63,631 nt of DNA, taken from NCBI RefSeq assembly GCF_001866055.1, contig NZ_MLQS01000017.1:524376-588006 (forward strand), in the 5' to 3' direction. Positions 44,989 to 52,948 of the stretch are shown here, one piece after another. The translations under genes and the position numbers were made by a program. Each line of letters starts with the position of its first letter. Positions within the stretch are counted from its first letter, which is position 1. The notes under the pieces are model-generated. The model saw only the letters and a program-made list of their open reading frames with translations, made no database searches and was not told the DNA's origin. The DNA comes from Anaerobacillus alkalidiazotrophicus. GTDB taxonomy: Bacteria; Bacillota; Bacilli; Bacillales_H; Anaerobacillaceae.

Positions 44989-45032
44989 TGTGATATATCT
45001 CACTGAGGTAAATCGTGTTTATCACATATGAT
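44989..45032 (+). promoter_or_regulatory. Fnr-type promoter of the radical SAM/SPASM gene
   Basis: TGTGA-TATATC-TCACT (44989-45004), one mismatch; -10 TATGAT at 45027-45032, one base from ideal class II spacing. Confidence 0.75.
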
Positions 45033-45073
45033 GAAACTATGAAGAACTTAGTTAAAAGAGCGGAGGAGACCTT

Positions 45074-46171
45074 ATGAATTTATCATTCTTATCAGAGAAA
45101 CCTAAAAATTATGATGAAAATCCGTTCATAGTAATTTGGGAAGTAACAAGAGCTTGTGCCCTTAAATGTTTACATTGTCGCGCTGAGGCACAATATAAAG
45201 CCGATCCAAGACAACTATCTTTTGAGGAAGGTAAGAAACTAATAGATGAAATTGCTACTATGGATAACCCGTTATTTGTATTTACAGGTGGAGATCCATT
45301 AATGAGACCTGATCTTTATGAATTAGCCAAGTATGCAATAGAGGAAAAGAAATTACCAGTCTCAATGACGCCTAGTGCTACACCAAAAGTGACGAAAAAG
45401 GCAATTGATCAAGCGAAAGAAGTTGGTTTATCACGTTGGGCATTTAGTTTGGATGGTTCCACTGCCGAAATACATGACCATTTTAGAGGGACAAAAGGTT
45501 CTTTTGATTTAACAATGAAGGGGATCGATTACTTAAAAGAGTTAAATATACCTATTCAAATAAATACAACGGTTTCCAAATATAATGTTGATGATTTGCC
45601 AGCTATGGCTGAAAAAGTAAAAGAAATGAATGCTGTGCTTTGGAGCGTTTTTTTCTTAATTCCTACTGGTAGAGGTATGGAAAAGGATATGATTTCTGCT
45701 GACGAACATGAAGAAGTAATGAAGTGGTTATTTGAAATTCAACAAAGCATGCCATATGGAGTCAAAGCTACAGAAGCTCCTCATTATCGCCGAGTAGCTA
45801 TTCAAGAAAAGAAGCGATTAAATCTAAAGGCTACTGAAGGAAATAAGCGTCTTGATACGTTGGGTCGTGCTCCTAAAGGTGTTAACGATGGGGATGGATT
45901 TGTATTTATTAGCCATATTGGCGATGTTTATCCAAGTGGCTTTTTGCCCGTAAAGTGTGGAAATGTACGAGAAAAGCCACTTCCTGAAATTTATCGGGAT
46001 AATCCGGTATTCAGAGATCTAAGAAATAAGACGCTACTAAAAGGGAAATGTGGAGCTTGTGAATATAAAGGAATTTGTGGTGGTTCCCGTGCGAGAGCAT
46101 TTGCGCTTACTGGAGATTATTTGGAAAGTGACCCATATTGTGCTTATATCCCCAAAAAGTATAAATCTTAA
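45074..46171 (+). CDS. Radical SAM/SPASM protein (TIGR04053-like, NirJ/AhbD/PqqE relative)
   Basis: 365 aa, ATG after GCGGAGGAG. Radical SAM motif CX3CX2C in VTRACALKCLHCRAE, residues about 32-39, then the GGDP motif. A C-terminal SPASM domain has CGNVREKPL, KGKCGACEYKGICGGSRARA and a final DPYC, enough for one or two auxiliary clusters. Relatives modify haem (NirJ, AhbD) or peptides. Fnr-type promoter and own terminator, between the lpdD-like gene and the nitrate-reductase-like operon. A role in haem d1-like or cofactor chemistry of anaerobic respiration is possible but unproven; no peptide precursor was seen. Confidence 0.85.
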   Translation: MNLSFLSEKPKNYDENPFIVIWEVTRACALKCLHCRAEAQYKADPRQLSFEEGKKLIDEIATMDNPLFVFTGGDPLMRPDLYELAKYAIEEKKLPVSMTPSATPKVTKKAIDQAKEVGLSRWAFSLDGSTAEIHDHFRGTKGSFDLTMKGIDYLKELNIPIQINTTVSKYNVDDLPAMAEKVKEMNAVLWSVFFLIPTGRGMEKDMISADEHEEVMKWLFEIQQSMPYGVKATEAPHYRRVAIQEKKRLNLKATEGNKRLDTLGRAPKGVNDGDGFVFISHIGDVYPSGFLPVKCGNVREKPLPEIYRDNPVFRDLRNKTLLKGKCGACEYKGICGGSRARAFALTGDYLESDPYCAYIPKKYKS

Positions 46172-46175
46172 CATT

Positions 46176-46214
46176 AATCAGTGCGGTGGATCTTTACCCA
46201 GCACTGATTTTTTT
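46176..46214 (+). terminator. Terminator of the radical SAM gene
   Basis: Perfect stem AATCAGTGC / GCACTGATT followed by TTTTT. Confidence 0.88.
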
Positions 46215-46456
46215 GTTTACCAGAAAACTATAGATTTCTTCCTTGTGGATAAGGCTGAAGTTAAAGGCAGTAAGTTTTGAAGCTTTTTACTTAATTTAAT
46301 AAATATGTAAAAAAATGTAGAAAAAACAAGTTTTATTTGGCGGGTGAAATGTGTACATTTTGTGAACGGGTGTCATGTAAGTGGACAAAAAGAATGTTGA
46401 TAAATAGAGCTTCTTTTACATGTTTTGCACTTTGTAAATGTTACAAATGACTTTCC

Positions 46457-46522
46457 TGTGATAAAATTCACACCTTTGCTGTGAGAAATTGCACAGTGAG
46501 TGATAAGTGTCTCTTCTACAAT
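46457..46522 (+). promoter_or_regulatory. Tandem Fnr-type boxes and -10 of the molybdoenzyme operon
   Basis: Distal box TGTGA-TAAAAT-TCACA (46457-46472) is perfect. Proximal box TGTGA-GAAATT-GCACA (46480-46495) has one mismatch and is centred exactly 41.5 bp before the start implied by TACAAT (46517-46522). Box centres are 23 bp apart, about two helical turns. Upstream TTTGTGAAC (46359-46367) resembles a ResD half-site. The gap 46215-46450 holds no gene. Confidence 0.85.
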
Positions 46523-46607
46523 AAGGGTAACAGAACGTTTAGCACTTCTAACAGCTAAAAGGCCTATAGTTGTCCATGTGCGTACTTCAAAAAAGGAGTG
46601 AGAAAAG

Positions 46608-47816
46608 ATGAACAATCTAGAAAGAACTTATTCTACTAATAACCCTAATGAATCAAACGATACAACACATAGAATAAAGTACCTTGAAAGATCTTTTTAT
46701 TCAAAAACTAGTATGTATGCATTTTTTGTAGTTGCATTCTTGTTTATCACAATGTGGATCGGTACAGCTCAGTTCAAAAAAATTGATCTAATGTTAGCTG
46801 GCTATATGGTTGCCTCTTTTATCTTTTTCATTGGTATTACAGTTAGAATGGCGTCTTGGCTAATGCGACCGGCTACAAATGAGATGGTAAAGCGAAGTAT
46901 TAAGAATTTATTTACTAAAAAGCGTACAAAAAGAAATATTGCAGCAATTTTAAAAACTTTCGTAGATAATATTATTTTACAAAAATTTATCTTTAAACGT
47001 GGATTGTACAGAGGTATTCAGCATTGGTTAATAGCTTGGGGGTGTATCGGTTCATTTGCTATTACATTTGGATTAACATTTGGTTGGATGCATTTTAGAT
47101 TAATTGATGCAACAACGTATCAAATGATGGTATTTAACCTACCAACGATTAAAATGCAAGCAAATGGTATATTTGCTGAACTAGTTTATAACGGATTAAA
47201 CATAACTGCACTTATGGTTTTAGTGGGTATCATTATGGCCCTAGTAAGAAGAATTAATAATCATGATTTGAAGGTTACTGAACGAGCTGAGTTTGATTTA
47301 TTACCCCTTTATATACTATTAGCGGTAACGGTATCCGGATTATTATTAACAGTTTCATATAAGTTTTTAGGTGGATTTATTCACCCGCAACTAGCTTTAA
47401 TACATCAAGTAACGGTCGTTTTATTTTTGATTTACTTCCCATTCGGTAAGTTGTTCCATTTACCAATTCGTCCTTTAGCAACGGCTGTACCGATGAATTA
47501 TCAGGAGGAACCTATGGTAGATACGAGATCCTGTAAAAAGTGTAGCACGAAATACAGTAGTGACGATCAAATTGCAGATGTGAAAACCATTTTACATGAG
47601 CAACAGTTTGATTTAAAACTAGACGATGGAACATATTTAGCGGATTACTGTCCTAGTTGTCGAAGAAGAATTCGTGTAATGAGTCAATTAAACTTGGGAT
47701 CAGTAAAGGGTAATCCGTACGGTCCGGTTCAAACAAACAACGGCATTCACATTCCAGGTTTTGGTAGAAGGAGATCGGAAGAATTTTATAACCAGTCTGA
47801 TAAGGGGGATAAATAA
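46608..47816 (+). CDS. Cytochrome-b-like (NarI/HdrE-type) membrane subunit with C-terminal CxxC domain
   Basis: 402 aa, ATG after AAGGAGTGAG. Six membrane segments at about 35-55, 61-86, 137-163, 187-213, 229-254 and 259-285. Histidines H139 (GIQHW) and H162 in helix 3, and H266 and H284 (IHQVTVVLF, KLFHLP) in helix 6, could ligate two b haems, as in the gamma subunit of NarGHI. The cytosolic tail (residues 300-402) has SCKKC at about 309-312 and YCPSC at about 348-351, a likely zinc ribbon or iron site. Probable role: quinol dehydrogenase and membrane anchor of the downstream molybdoenzyme. Its stop overlaps the next start (TAATG). Confidence 0.8.
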   Translation: MNNLERTYSTNNPNESNDTTHRIKYLERSFYSKTSMYAFFVVAFLFITMWIGTAQFKKIDLMLAGYMVASFIFFIGITVRMASWLMRPATNEMVKRSIKNLFTKKRTKRNIAAILKTFVDNIILQKFIFKRGLYRGIQHWLIAWGCIGSFAITFGLTFGWMHFRLIDATTYQMMVFNLPTIKMQANGIFAELVYNGLNITALMVLVGIIMALVRRINNHDLKVTERAEFDLLPLYILLAVTVSGLLLTVSYKFLGGFIHPQLALIHQVTVVLFLIYFPFGKLFHLPIRPLATAVPMNYQEEPMVDTRSCKKCSTKYSSDDQIADVKTILHEQQFDLKLDDGTYLADYCPSCRRRIRVMSQLNLGSVKGNPYGPVQTNNGIHIPGFGRRRSEEFYNQSDKGDK

Positions 47817-49939
47817 TGACACAGTTTTTAGCTAAAGAAGGAGTAAAAAATCTCCACCATGAAGGTGAAAAATTAATTACCACTCACTGCTGTTATTGCG
47901 GAATGCAGTGTGGGATGCATATTAGATTAAATGAAAAAACAGGTAAGGTAGTTGGGGTAGAGCCACGCTATGATTGGCCTGTGACATTAGGGAAGATGTG
48001 CCCAAAAGGGGTTACTGCTTATCAAACAGTTGATCATGAAGAAAGAATTACAACACCATTAATTAAGAAAAACGGACAATTTGTAAAAGCAACATGGAAT
48101 GAGGCGCTTGATTTAATTGAAAAGAACTTTAAGCAGCTTCAACAAAAATATGGAAAAGATGCACTTTCTGTATATGGTGGTGTATCAATGACAAATGAAA
48201 AATGTTACCTCGTTGGAAAATATGCACGTGTTGCATTAGGGACAAGATTTGTTGATTATAACGGTCGATTTTGTATGAGTTCAGCAGCTGGTGGATTTAT
48301 GAAAACTTTAGGAACTGACCGTGGTTCTACATTACCATGGACAGAGCTAGAGCACACGGATTGTTTCTTTATTAGTGGATGGAACGCAGCTGAATGTCAT
48401 CCGACATCCATACAGTGGTTATGGAAGGCAAGAGACAAAGGTGCAAAAATGATTGTTGTAGATCCTCGTGAAACTCAGATTGCTCGATTAGCAGATGTTC
48501 ACTTAGATATTAAATCAGGTACAGATTCAGCTTTAGCAAACGGAATGTTACACATTATTGTTCGTGACGGTTATGTAGATGAAACTTATGTAAAAGAACG
48601 TTGCAACAATTATGAAGAAATGAAGGAACAAGTAAAGCTTTTCACACCTGAATACACTTCTAAAATTACAGGGGTAACAGTTGAAAAAATTGAAAAAGCT
48701 GCCCACATTTACGGACAATCTCCGCGTTCAGTAGTGATGTTCTGTCGTGGTATCGAACAACAATCTAAAGGTGTTGATAATGTTTGTGTATACACATCAA
48801 TGGCATTGTTACGAGGTCAAATAGGGAAATTTGCGTCAGGCGTTGCTACTGTCACTGGGCAAGGAAATGGTCAAGGTGGGCGCGAGCACGGGCAAAAAGC
48901 AGATGCGCTTCCTGGATACAGAAAAATTGCAGATCCTGAACATGTAAAATATGTGGCAGAGGTTTGGGGAATTAAACCTGAAGAAATGCCAAAAGCAGGT
49001 GTTTCCGCTTACGAAATGTTTGATGAGATACAAAAAGGAAATATTCGTGCGATGCACGTGATGTGTAGTAATCCGGCAGTATCTGCACCTAATACAGAAT
49101 ATGTTTGGGACAGCTTTAGAAAATTAGATTTCTTAGTAGTAAGTGATTTCTTCTTGTCTGAAACATGTGAATTTGCAGATGTGGTATTACCAGCTACAAC
49201 TTGGGCTGAGGATGAAGGGACAACAACGAACCTTGAAGGTCGTGTCATTCGTATTCGTAAAGTGAAAGACCCAATTGGTGAGTCCAAAACTGATTGGCAA
49301 ATTATGAAGCTTATCGCTGAGCGTATGGGCAAAGGTAAGTTCTTCCCATACGAAAATGTACCAGAAATTTTTGAAGAATTCCGTATTGCATCAAAAGGTG
49401 GAAAAGCTGATTATTACGGAATTACGTATGACCGTATTGATAAGGAAGATGGTGTTTTTTGGCCATGTCCGTCTGAAGATCATCCTGGGACACCAACAAT
49501 GTTTAAAGAAAAATTTGATACACCAAATGGAAAAGCTAATTTAGCAGTTGTAGGTTGGCAAAAACCAGCTGAAGTCCCTAGTAAAGATTATCCACATACA
49601 TTAACAACTGGCCGTGTCGTATTTCATTACCTTTCAGGGACACAGACTAGAAGAGTGAAATTTTTGATGGAACAATGTCCTCTACCTTATGCTGAAATGC
49701 ATCCAGAATTAGCAAGTCGATATAATCTTGCAAATGGAGATAAGGTGAAGTTAACTACGCCGCGTTCTTCGATGCTATTAGATGTTCGGTTAACAAAAGC
49801 AATTCGAAATGACCATGTGTTTGTTCCATATCATTGGGGAAAAGAATTAGCGGTTAATCAGTTAACAAATCCAGCACTAGATCCAATATCAAGAATGCCA
49901 GAATTTAAAGTTTGTGCCGTGAAAATAGAGAAAGTGTAA
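47816..49939 (+). CDS. Molybdopterin (bis-MGD) oxidoreductase, NasC/NarB-type nitrate reductase catalytic subunit
   Basis: 707 aa, the length of assimilatory NasC/NarB and shorter than NapA or NarG. N-terminal 4Fe-4S site C25-X2-C28-X3-C32-X29-C62. The molybdenum ligand is probably Cys153 in YNGRFCMSSAAGG. Typical nitrate reductase words are TGQGNGQGGREHGQKADALPGYRK, VSDFFLSETCEFADVVLPATTWAEDEGTTTNLEGR and the C-terminal TTGRVVFHYLSGTQTRR (each shown in part). There is no Tat signal, so it is cytoplasmic, in keeping with two NarK-type transporters close by. Unlike NasC, it lies with a cytochrome b, a four-cluster ferredoxin and a Rieske protein, suggesting respiratory use. Nitrate is the best-supported substrate; another oxyanion or formate cannot be excluded from sequence. 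Confidence 0.85.
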   Translation: MTQFLAKEGVKNLHHEGEKLITTHCCYCGMQCGMHIRLNEKTGKVVGVEPRYDWPVTLGKMCPKGVTAYQTVDHEERITTPLIKKNGQFVKATWNEALDLIEKNFKQLQQKYGKDALSVYGGVSMTNEKCYLVGKYARVALGTRFVDYNGRFCMSSAAGGFMKTLGTDRGSTLPWTELEHTDCFFISGWNAAECHPTSIQWLWKARDKGAKMIVVDPRETQIARLADVHLDIKSGTDSALANGMLHIIVRDGYVDETYVKERCNNYEEMKEQVKLFTPEYTSKITGVTVEKIEKAAHIYGQSPRSVVMFCRGIEQQSKGVDNVCVYTSMALLRGQIGKFASGVATVTGQGNGQGGREHGQKADALPGYRKIADPEHVKYVAEVWGIKPEEMPKAGVSAYEMFDEIQKGNIRAMHVMCSNPAVSAPNTEYVWDSFRKLDFLVVSDFFLSETCEFADVVLPATTWAEDEGTTTNLEGRVIRIRKVKDPIGESKTDWQIMKLIAERMGKGKFFPYENVPEIFEEFRIASKGGKADYYGITYDRIDKEDGVFWPCPSEDHPGTPTMFKEKFDTPNGKANLAVVGWQKPAEVPSKDYPHTLTTGRVVFHYLSGTQTRRVKFLMEQCPLPYAEMHPELASRYNLANGDKVKLTTPRSSMLLDVRLTKAIRNDHVFVPYHWGKELAVNQLTNPALDPISRMPEFKVCAVKIEKV

Positions 49940-49960
49940 CGGAGAGGGGAGAGTCAAACT

Positions 49961-50503
49961 ATGAATAAAATTATGTATCTAGAATTTGAACGTTGTATCG
50001 GTTGTAGATCTTGTCAAGCAGCATGTCGTGAATGCGGTGGTCATGATGCAAAAGAACGAAATTATGTTGAATATGTTGACTTTTTAGAGAGCCGTCAAAC
50101 GTATCCAATGCTTTGTATGCAATGTAAAGACCCGGCATGTGCACGTGTATGTCCGGCAAATGCAATCCAAATTACTGAAGAAGGTGTCGTTCTTTCAGCA
50201 TTGGAAGAAAAGTGTATTGGTTGTAGAAACTGTACATTTGGTTGCCCATTTGGAATTCCGAAGTTCGATTTTGAAGAGAATAAAATGTATAAGTGCGATA
50301 TGTGTTATGACAGAACACAACATGGTATTTCTCCTATGTGTGCGTCTGTTTGTCCAAGTGACGCAATTCGTTTCATCGATTTTGATGAAATGCAAGCATT
50401 ACGTCGCCGTAGAACACAAATGAATTTAATTGAAGGAAAAAAACCTACAGAGCAAGATAAGTGGCAGTATGTACCTGAGTTTTTTGGCGTGTACAGTGAC
50501 TAA
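49961..50503 (+). CDS. Four-cluster 4Fe-4S ferredoxin subunit (NrfC/DmsB-like)
   Basis: 180 aa, ATG after AGAGGGGAG. Sixteen cysteines in four groups: 12-15-18-22, 52-55-60-64, 85-88-91-95 and 112-115-127-131, the layout of DmsB/NrfC/PsrB electron-transfer subunits. No signal peptide, so it would dock to the cytosolic catalytic subunit and pass electrons from the membrane subunit. It takes the place held by NarH in NarGHI, but is much shorter. Confidence 0.92.
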   Translation: MNKIMYLEFERCIGCRSCQAACRECGGHDAKERNYVEYVDFLESRQTYPMLCMQCKDPACARVCPANAIQITEEGVVLSALEEKCIGCRNCTFGCPFGIPKFDFEENKMYKCDMCYDRTQHGISPMCASVCPSDAIRFIDFDEMQALRRRRTQMNLIEGKKPTEQDKWQYVPEFFGVYSD

Positions 50504-50525
50504 GTATTGAGGAAAACCCTTCCTC

Positions 50526-50558
50526 ACTTAAAGCGAGGGGTTTCCCCTCGCTTTAAGT
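50526..50558 (+). promoter_or_regulatory. Perfect 15-bp intergenic hairpin in the molybdoenzyme operon
   Basis: Arms ACTTAAAGCGAGGGG and CCCCTCGCTTTAAGT with a 3-nt loop. There is no T-run, so it is likely an mRNA-stability or partial-attenuation element between the ferredoxin and Rieske genes, which could set subunit ratios. Confidence 0.75.
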
Positions 50559-50586
50559 AACAAATTTACGAATGGAGGGTAAAATC

Positions 50587-51120
50587 ATGACAGAAAAAAA
50601 GAAGTTAGGTCGTAATCAAAAAGATACAGATGATGACATGATTAATTTAGTAGACAATTTAAATCGTGATGACGATTTGAAATATAACCGTAGAGCCTTT
50701 TTAAAAACAGCAGTAGGAACATCTGTAGCTTTAGGGGTAGCAACTATCCCCTTTTCTGTAAAGGCGATGTTAGGTATGAATGAGAAAGAAAAAGAGAGAG
50801 TTGAAATTGCTAAACTTGAAGATCTTCCAGTAGGCGAATCAATAACTTTTTATTACCCAACTGAGAAAGATCCAGCTCTTCTAATACACACAGTAAATGG
50901 AGATTTAAAGGCATATAATAGCGCTTGTACTCACCTCATGTGTCCTGTTTTTTATGAGAAGACTCAAGATGTATTATTGTGTCCTTGCCACGCTGGATAT
51001 TTTGATATAAATAATGGTCATCCAAAAGCCGGTCCACCCCAGCGAGAATTACCTTTGATTGAAATTGAAGTTGACAATGGTGTGGTTTATGCAGTAGGGA
51101 GGCAGTATCGCCATGGGTAA
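50587..51120 (+). CDS. Tat-exported Rieske 2Fe-2S protein
   Basis: 177 aa from ATG after GGAGGG. Twin-arginine N-terminus NRRAFLKTAVGTSVALG (residues 34-50), probably an uncleaved anchor, so the domain faces outside. Cluster ligands C114/H116 (CTHLMC) and C132/H135 (CPCHAGYFD), with disulfide cysteines C119 and C134 kept. The Ser and Tyr that raise potential in bc1 Rieske proteins (CPCHGSxY) are Gly and Phe here, suggesting a lower potential that would suit menaquinol. Overlaps the next gene by 8 bp. Rieske plus cytochrome b with a nitrate reductase recalls haloarchaeal Nar, but the catalytic subunit is of another type. Confidence 0.88.
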   Translation: MTEKKKLGRNQKDTDDDMINLVDNLNRDDDLKYNRRAFLKTAVGTSVALGVATIPFSVKAMLGMNEKEKERVEIAKLEDLPVGESITFYYPTEKDPALLIHTVNGDLKAYNSACTHLMCPVFYEKTQDVLLCPCHAGYFDINNGHPKAGPPQRELPLIEIEVDNGVVYAVGRQYRHG

Positions 51121-51310
51121 AAAAACGTGTTGGGTGGTAATTATTGTCTCAATTATTATTAATGTAATTATGCTTCAATGGACAGTTGAGGCGTTCCTAG
51201 GAAGGGAATATGATGTTTTATTCATTTATAACATTATAAGTTTAATATCAGCAGCAGCAGCAATATTTGCTTATTTTCAGTGGCGCAAGCTCGAATATAA
51301 TAGCAAGTAA
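51113..51310 (+). CDS. 65-aa two-helix membrane protein of the molybdoenzyme operon
   Basis: Starts inside the end of the Rieske gene (8-bp overlap), ATG in TCGCCATGGG. Two hydrophobic segments at about 6-24 and 38-56, with a basic start and tail (MGKKTCWV; QWRKLEYNSK). No haem or metal motif. By position it may be an extra anchor or assembly subunit of the complex. Confidence 0.75.
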   Translation: MGKKTCWVVIIVSIIINVIMLQWTVEAFLGREYDVLFIYNIISLISAAAAIFAYFQWRKLEYNSK

Positions 51311-51328
51311 AGTTACGCGCTTTTTCAT

Positions 51329-51355
51329 AAGGAATCCAATAATGGGTTCCTTTCA
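51329..51355 (+). terminator. Terminator of the molybdoenzyme operon
   Basis: Stem AAGGAATCC / GGGTTCCTT with a short T-run. Confidence 0.6.
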
Positions 51356-51468
51356 TTAGGCGCAATTTGTTGGAAATCTTTAACTTTTCGTCATCGAAAA
51401 ACAACATTTTTACTATTTCAAAAGAGTTTAACGTAATAAATTGAACAATTCGTGAACATCGATTAATT

Positions 51469-51511
51469 AGTGATTTATTTCACACCCTCATGGTAGTCCA
51501 TCAACTATCAT
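51469..51511 (+). promoter_or_regulatory. Fnr-type promoter of narK
   Basis: AGTGA-TTTATT-TCACA (51469-51484), one mismatch; -10 TATCAT at 51506-51511, exactly at class II spacing. Confidence 0.8.
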
Positions 51512-51569
51512 GAAAGTAACTTATTTTTAACGTTTATTAAATTAAGAAGGAATTCTAGGAGGAATTATT

Positions 51570-52865
51570 ATGGCAAGAATTACAAGGTGGGATCCGGAAA
51601 ACGAACAGTTTTGGGAAGCCGAAGGTAAAAAACATGCAACGAGAAACTTATGGATCTCTGTTCCAGCACTTTTTCTAGCATTTGCTGTTTGGCAAATTTG
51701 GTCGGTAACAGCAGCTAGTTTAAACGATATAGGTTTTAATTTTACTAGTGCAGAATTATTTACTTTAGCTGCACTTCCAGGTTTATCAGGTGCAACATTA
51801 CGTATATTTTATACATTTGTTGTTCCAATTTTCGGGGGACGGAACTGGACAATTATTAGTACAGCCTCATTGCTTATTCCAGCAATTGGAATAGGAATTG
51901 CAGTACAAAATCCAGAAACGACCTTTATGACGATGGCAATCCTTGCTGCCCTATGTGGTCTAGGTGGAGGGAATTTCGCTTCATCAATGTCTAACATTAG
52001 CTTCTTTTACCCGAAAAAAGCAAAAGGGACAGCTTTAGGAATTAATGCTGGTATTGGAAATTTAGGAGTAAGTGCTGTTCAGTTTTTAGCTCCTTTAGTA
52101 ATAACTGTAGGAGTTTTTGGAGCAGTGGCAGGGAACCCTCAAGTACTACCTGATGGTTCTCATGTATGGATTCAAAATGCAGCATTTGTATGGGTTATTC
52201 CAATTATATTAACTGTTATTGCAGCATTTTTCGGTATGGATAACTTACCTGGAACAAAAGCCTCTATTAAAGAGCAAGCAGTTATTTTCAAAAATAAACA
52301 TACGTGGATTATGACGTGGCTGTACACTATGTGTTTCGGTTCATTTATAGGGTATGCAGCAGCGTTTCCACTACTAATTAGAACAGAATTTCCAGAAGTA
52401 AATGCTCTGCAATTTGCTTTCTTAGGACCTTTAGTTGGTGCGTTGATAAGACCATTAGGGGGATGGATTTCAGATAAGTTCGGTGGTGCAATCGTAACAT
52501 TTTGGGATATTATTGTTATGATTGCCGCAACAGGTGGAGTCATTTATTATTACAACCAAGGAAACTTTACAGGGTTTTTAATTATGTTCCTCGTTTTATT
52601 CGTAACTACTGGTATTGCTAACGGGTCTACGTTTAGAATGATACCATATATTTTCAACAATCAAAAAGAAGCGGCAGCTGTGATTGGTTTTACCTCAGCT
52701 ATTGGAGCATACGGTGCATTTTTAATTCCAAAAATCTTCGGTTGGTCGATTGATACAACAGGAATGGCAAATACTGCCCTATATATTTTCATTGCTTATT
52801 ATGTTATAAGTTTAGTTATTACTTGGTTTTATTACTCTCGTAAAAATGCAGAAGTGAAGTGTTAG
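51570..52865 (+). CDS. narK: Nitrate/nitrite transporter NarK (NNP family, MFS)
   Basis: 431 aa, ATG after AGGAGG, twelve membrane segments. Nitrate signatures: GLGGGNFASSMSNISFFYPK with GINAGIGNLGVS, and the second-half GIANGSTFRMIPYIF. Substrate-binding arginines are in SGATLRIFY and ALIRPLGGW. It imports nitrate, by proton symport or exchange for nitrite, for a cytoplasmic reductase such as the one encoded upstream. Own Fnr-type promoter. A hairpin separates it from a second transporter gene. Confidence 0.95.
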   Translation: MARITRWDPENEQFWEAEGKKHATRNLWISVPALFLAFAVWQIWSVTAASLNDIGFNFTSAELFTLAALPGLSGATLRIFYTFVVPIFGGRNWTIISTASLLIPAIGIGIAVQNPETTFMTMAILAALCGLGGGNFASSMSNISFFYPKKAKGTALGINAGIGNLGVSAVQFLAPLVITVGVFGAVAGNPQVLPDGSHVWIQNAAFVWVIPIILTVIAAFFGMDNLPGTKASIKEQAVIFKNKHTWIMTWLYTMCFGSFIGYAAAFPLLIRTEFPEVNALQFAFLGPLVGALIRPLGGWISDKFGGAIVTFWDIIVMIAATGGVIYYYNQGNFTGFLIMFLVLFVTTGIANGSTFRMIPYIFNNQKEAAAVIGFTSAIGAYGAFLIPKIFGWSIDTTGMANTALYIFIAYYVISLVITWFYYSRKNAEVKC

Positions 52866-52878
52866 ATAAATAGAAAGT

Positions 52879-52907
52879 AGCTCTTCCGATAATTTTTCGG
52901 AAGAGTT
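52879..52907 (+). terminator. Stem-loop between the two narK-like genes
   Basis: Stem CTCTTCCGA / TCGGAAGAG without a clean T-run; probably a partial terminator, allowing read-through into the second transporter and fnr. Confidence 0.55.
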
Positions 52908-52948
52908 ACATAATAAAATTTATATCCTTTTGATGGGGGATGATGTTC

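Noticed and set aside
49009..49332. 107-codon antisense frame inside the molybdoenzyme gene
   Set aside because: A shadow of a clearly coding sense frame; several similar antisense frames in narK, argJ and prfC were dropped for the same reason.
47816..49939. Formate dehydrogenase, or selenate/arsenate reductase
   Set aside because: No Tat signal, no selenocysteine-type active site, and nitrate-reductase-like words (GQGGREHGQKADALPGYR) plus narK context favour nitrate. Not fully excluded.
46608..51310. Classical NarGHI or NapABC
   Set aside because: The catalytic subunit is far too short for NarG, lacks the NapA Tat leader, and no NarJ, NapB or NapC genes are present.
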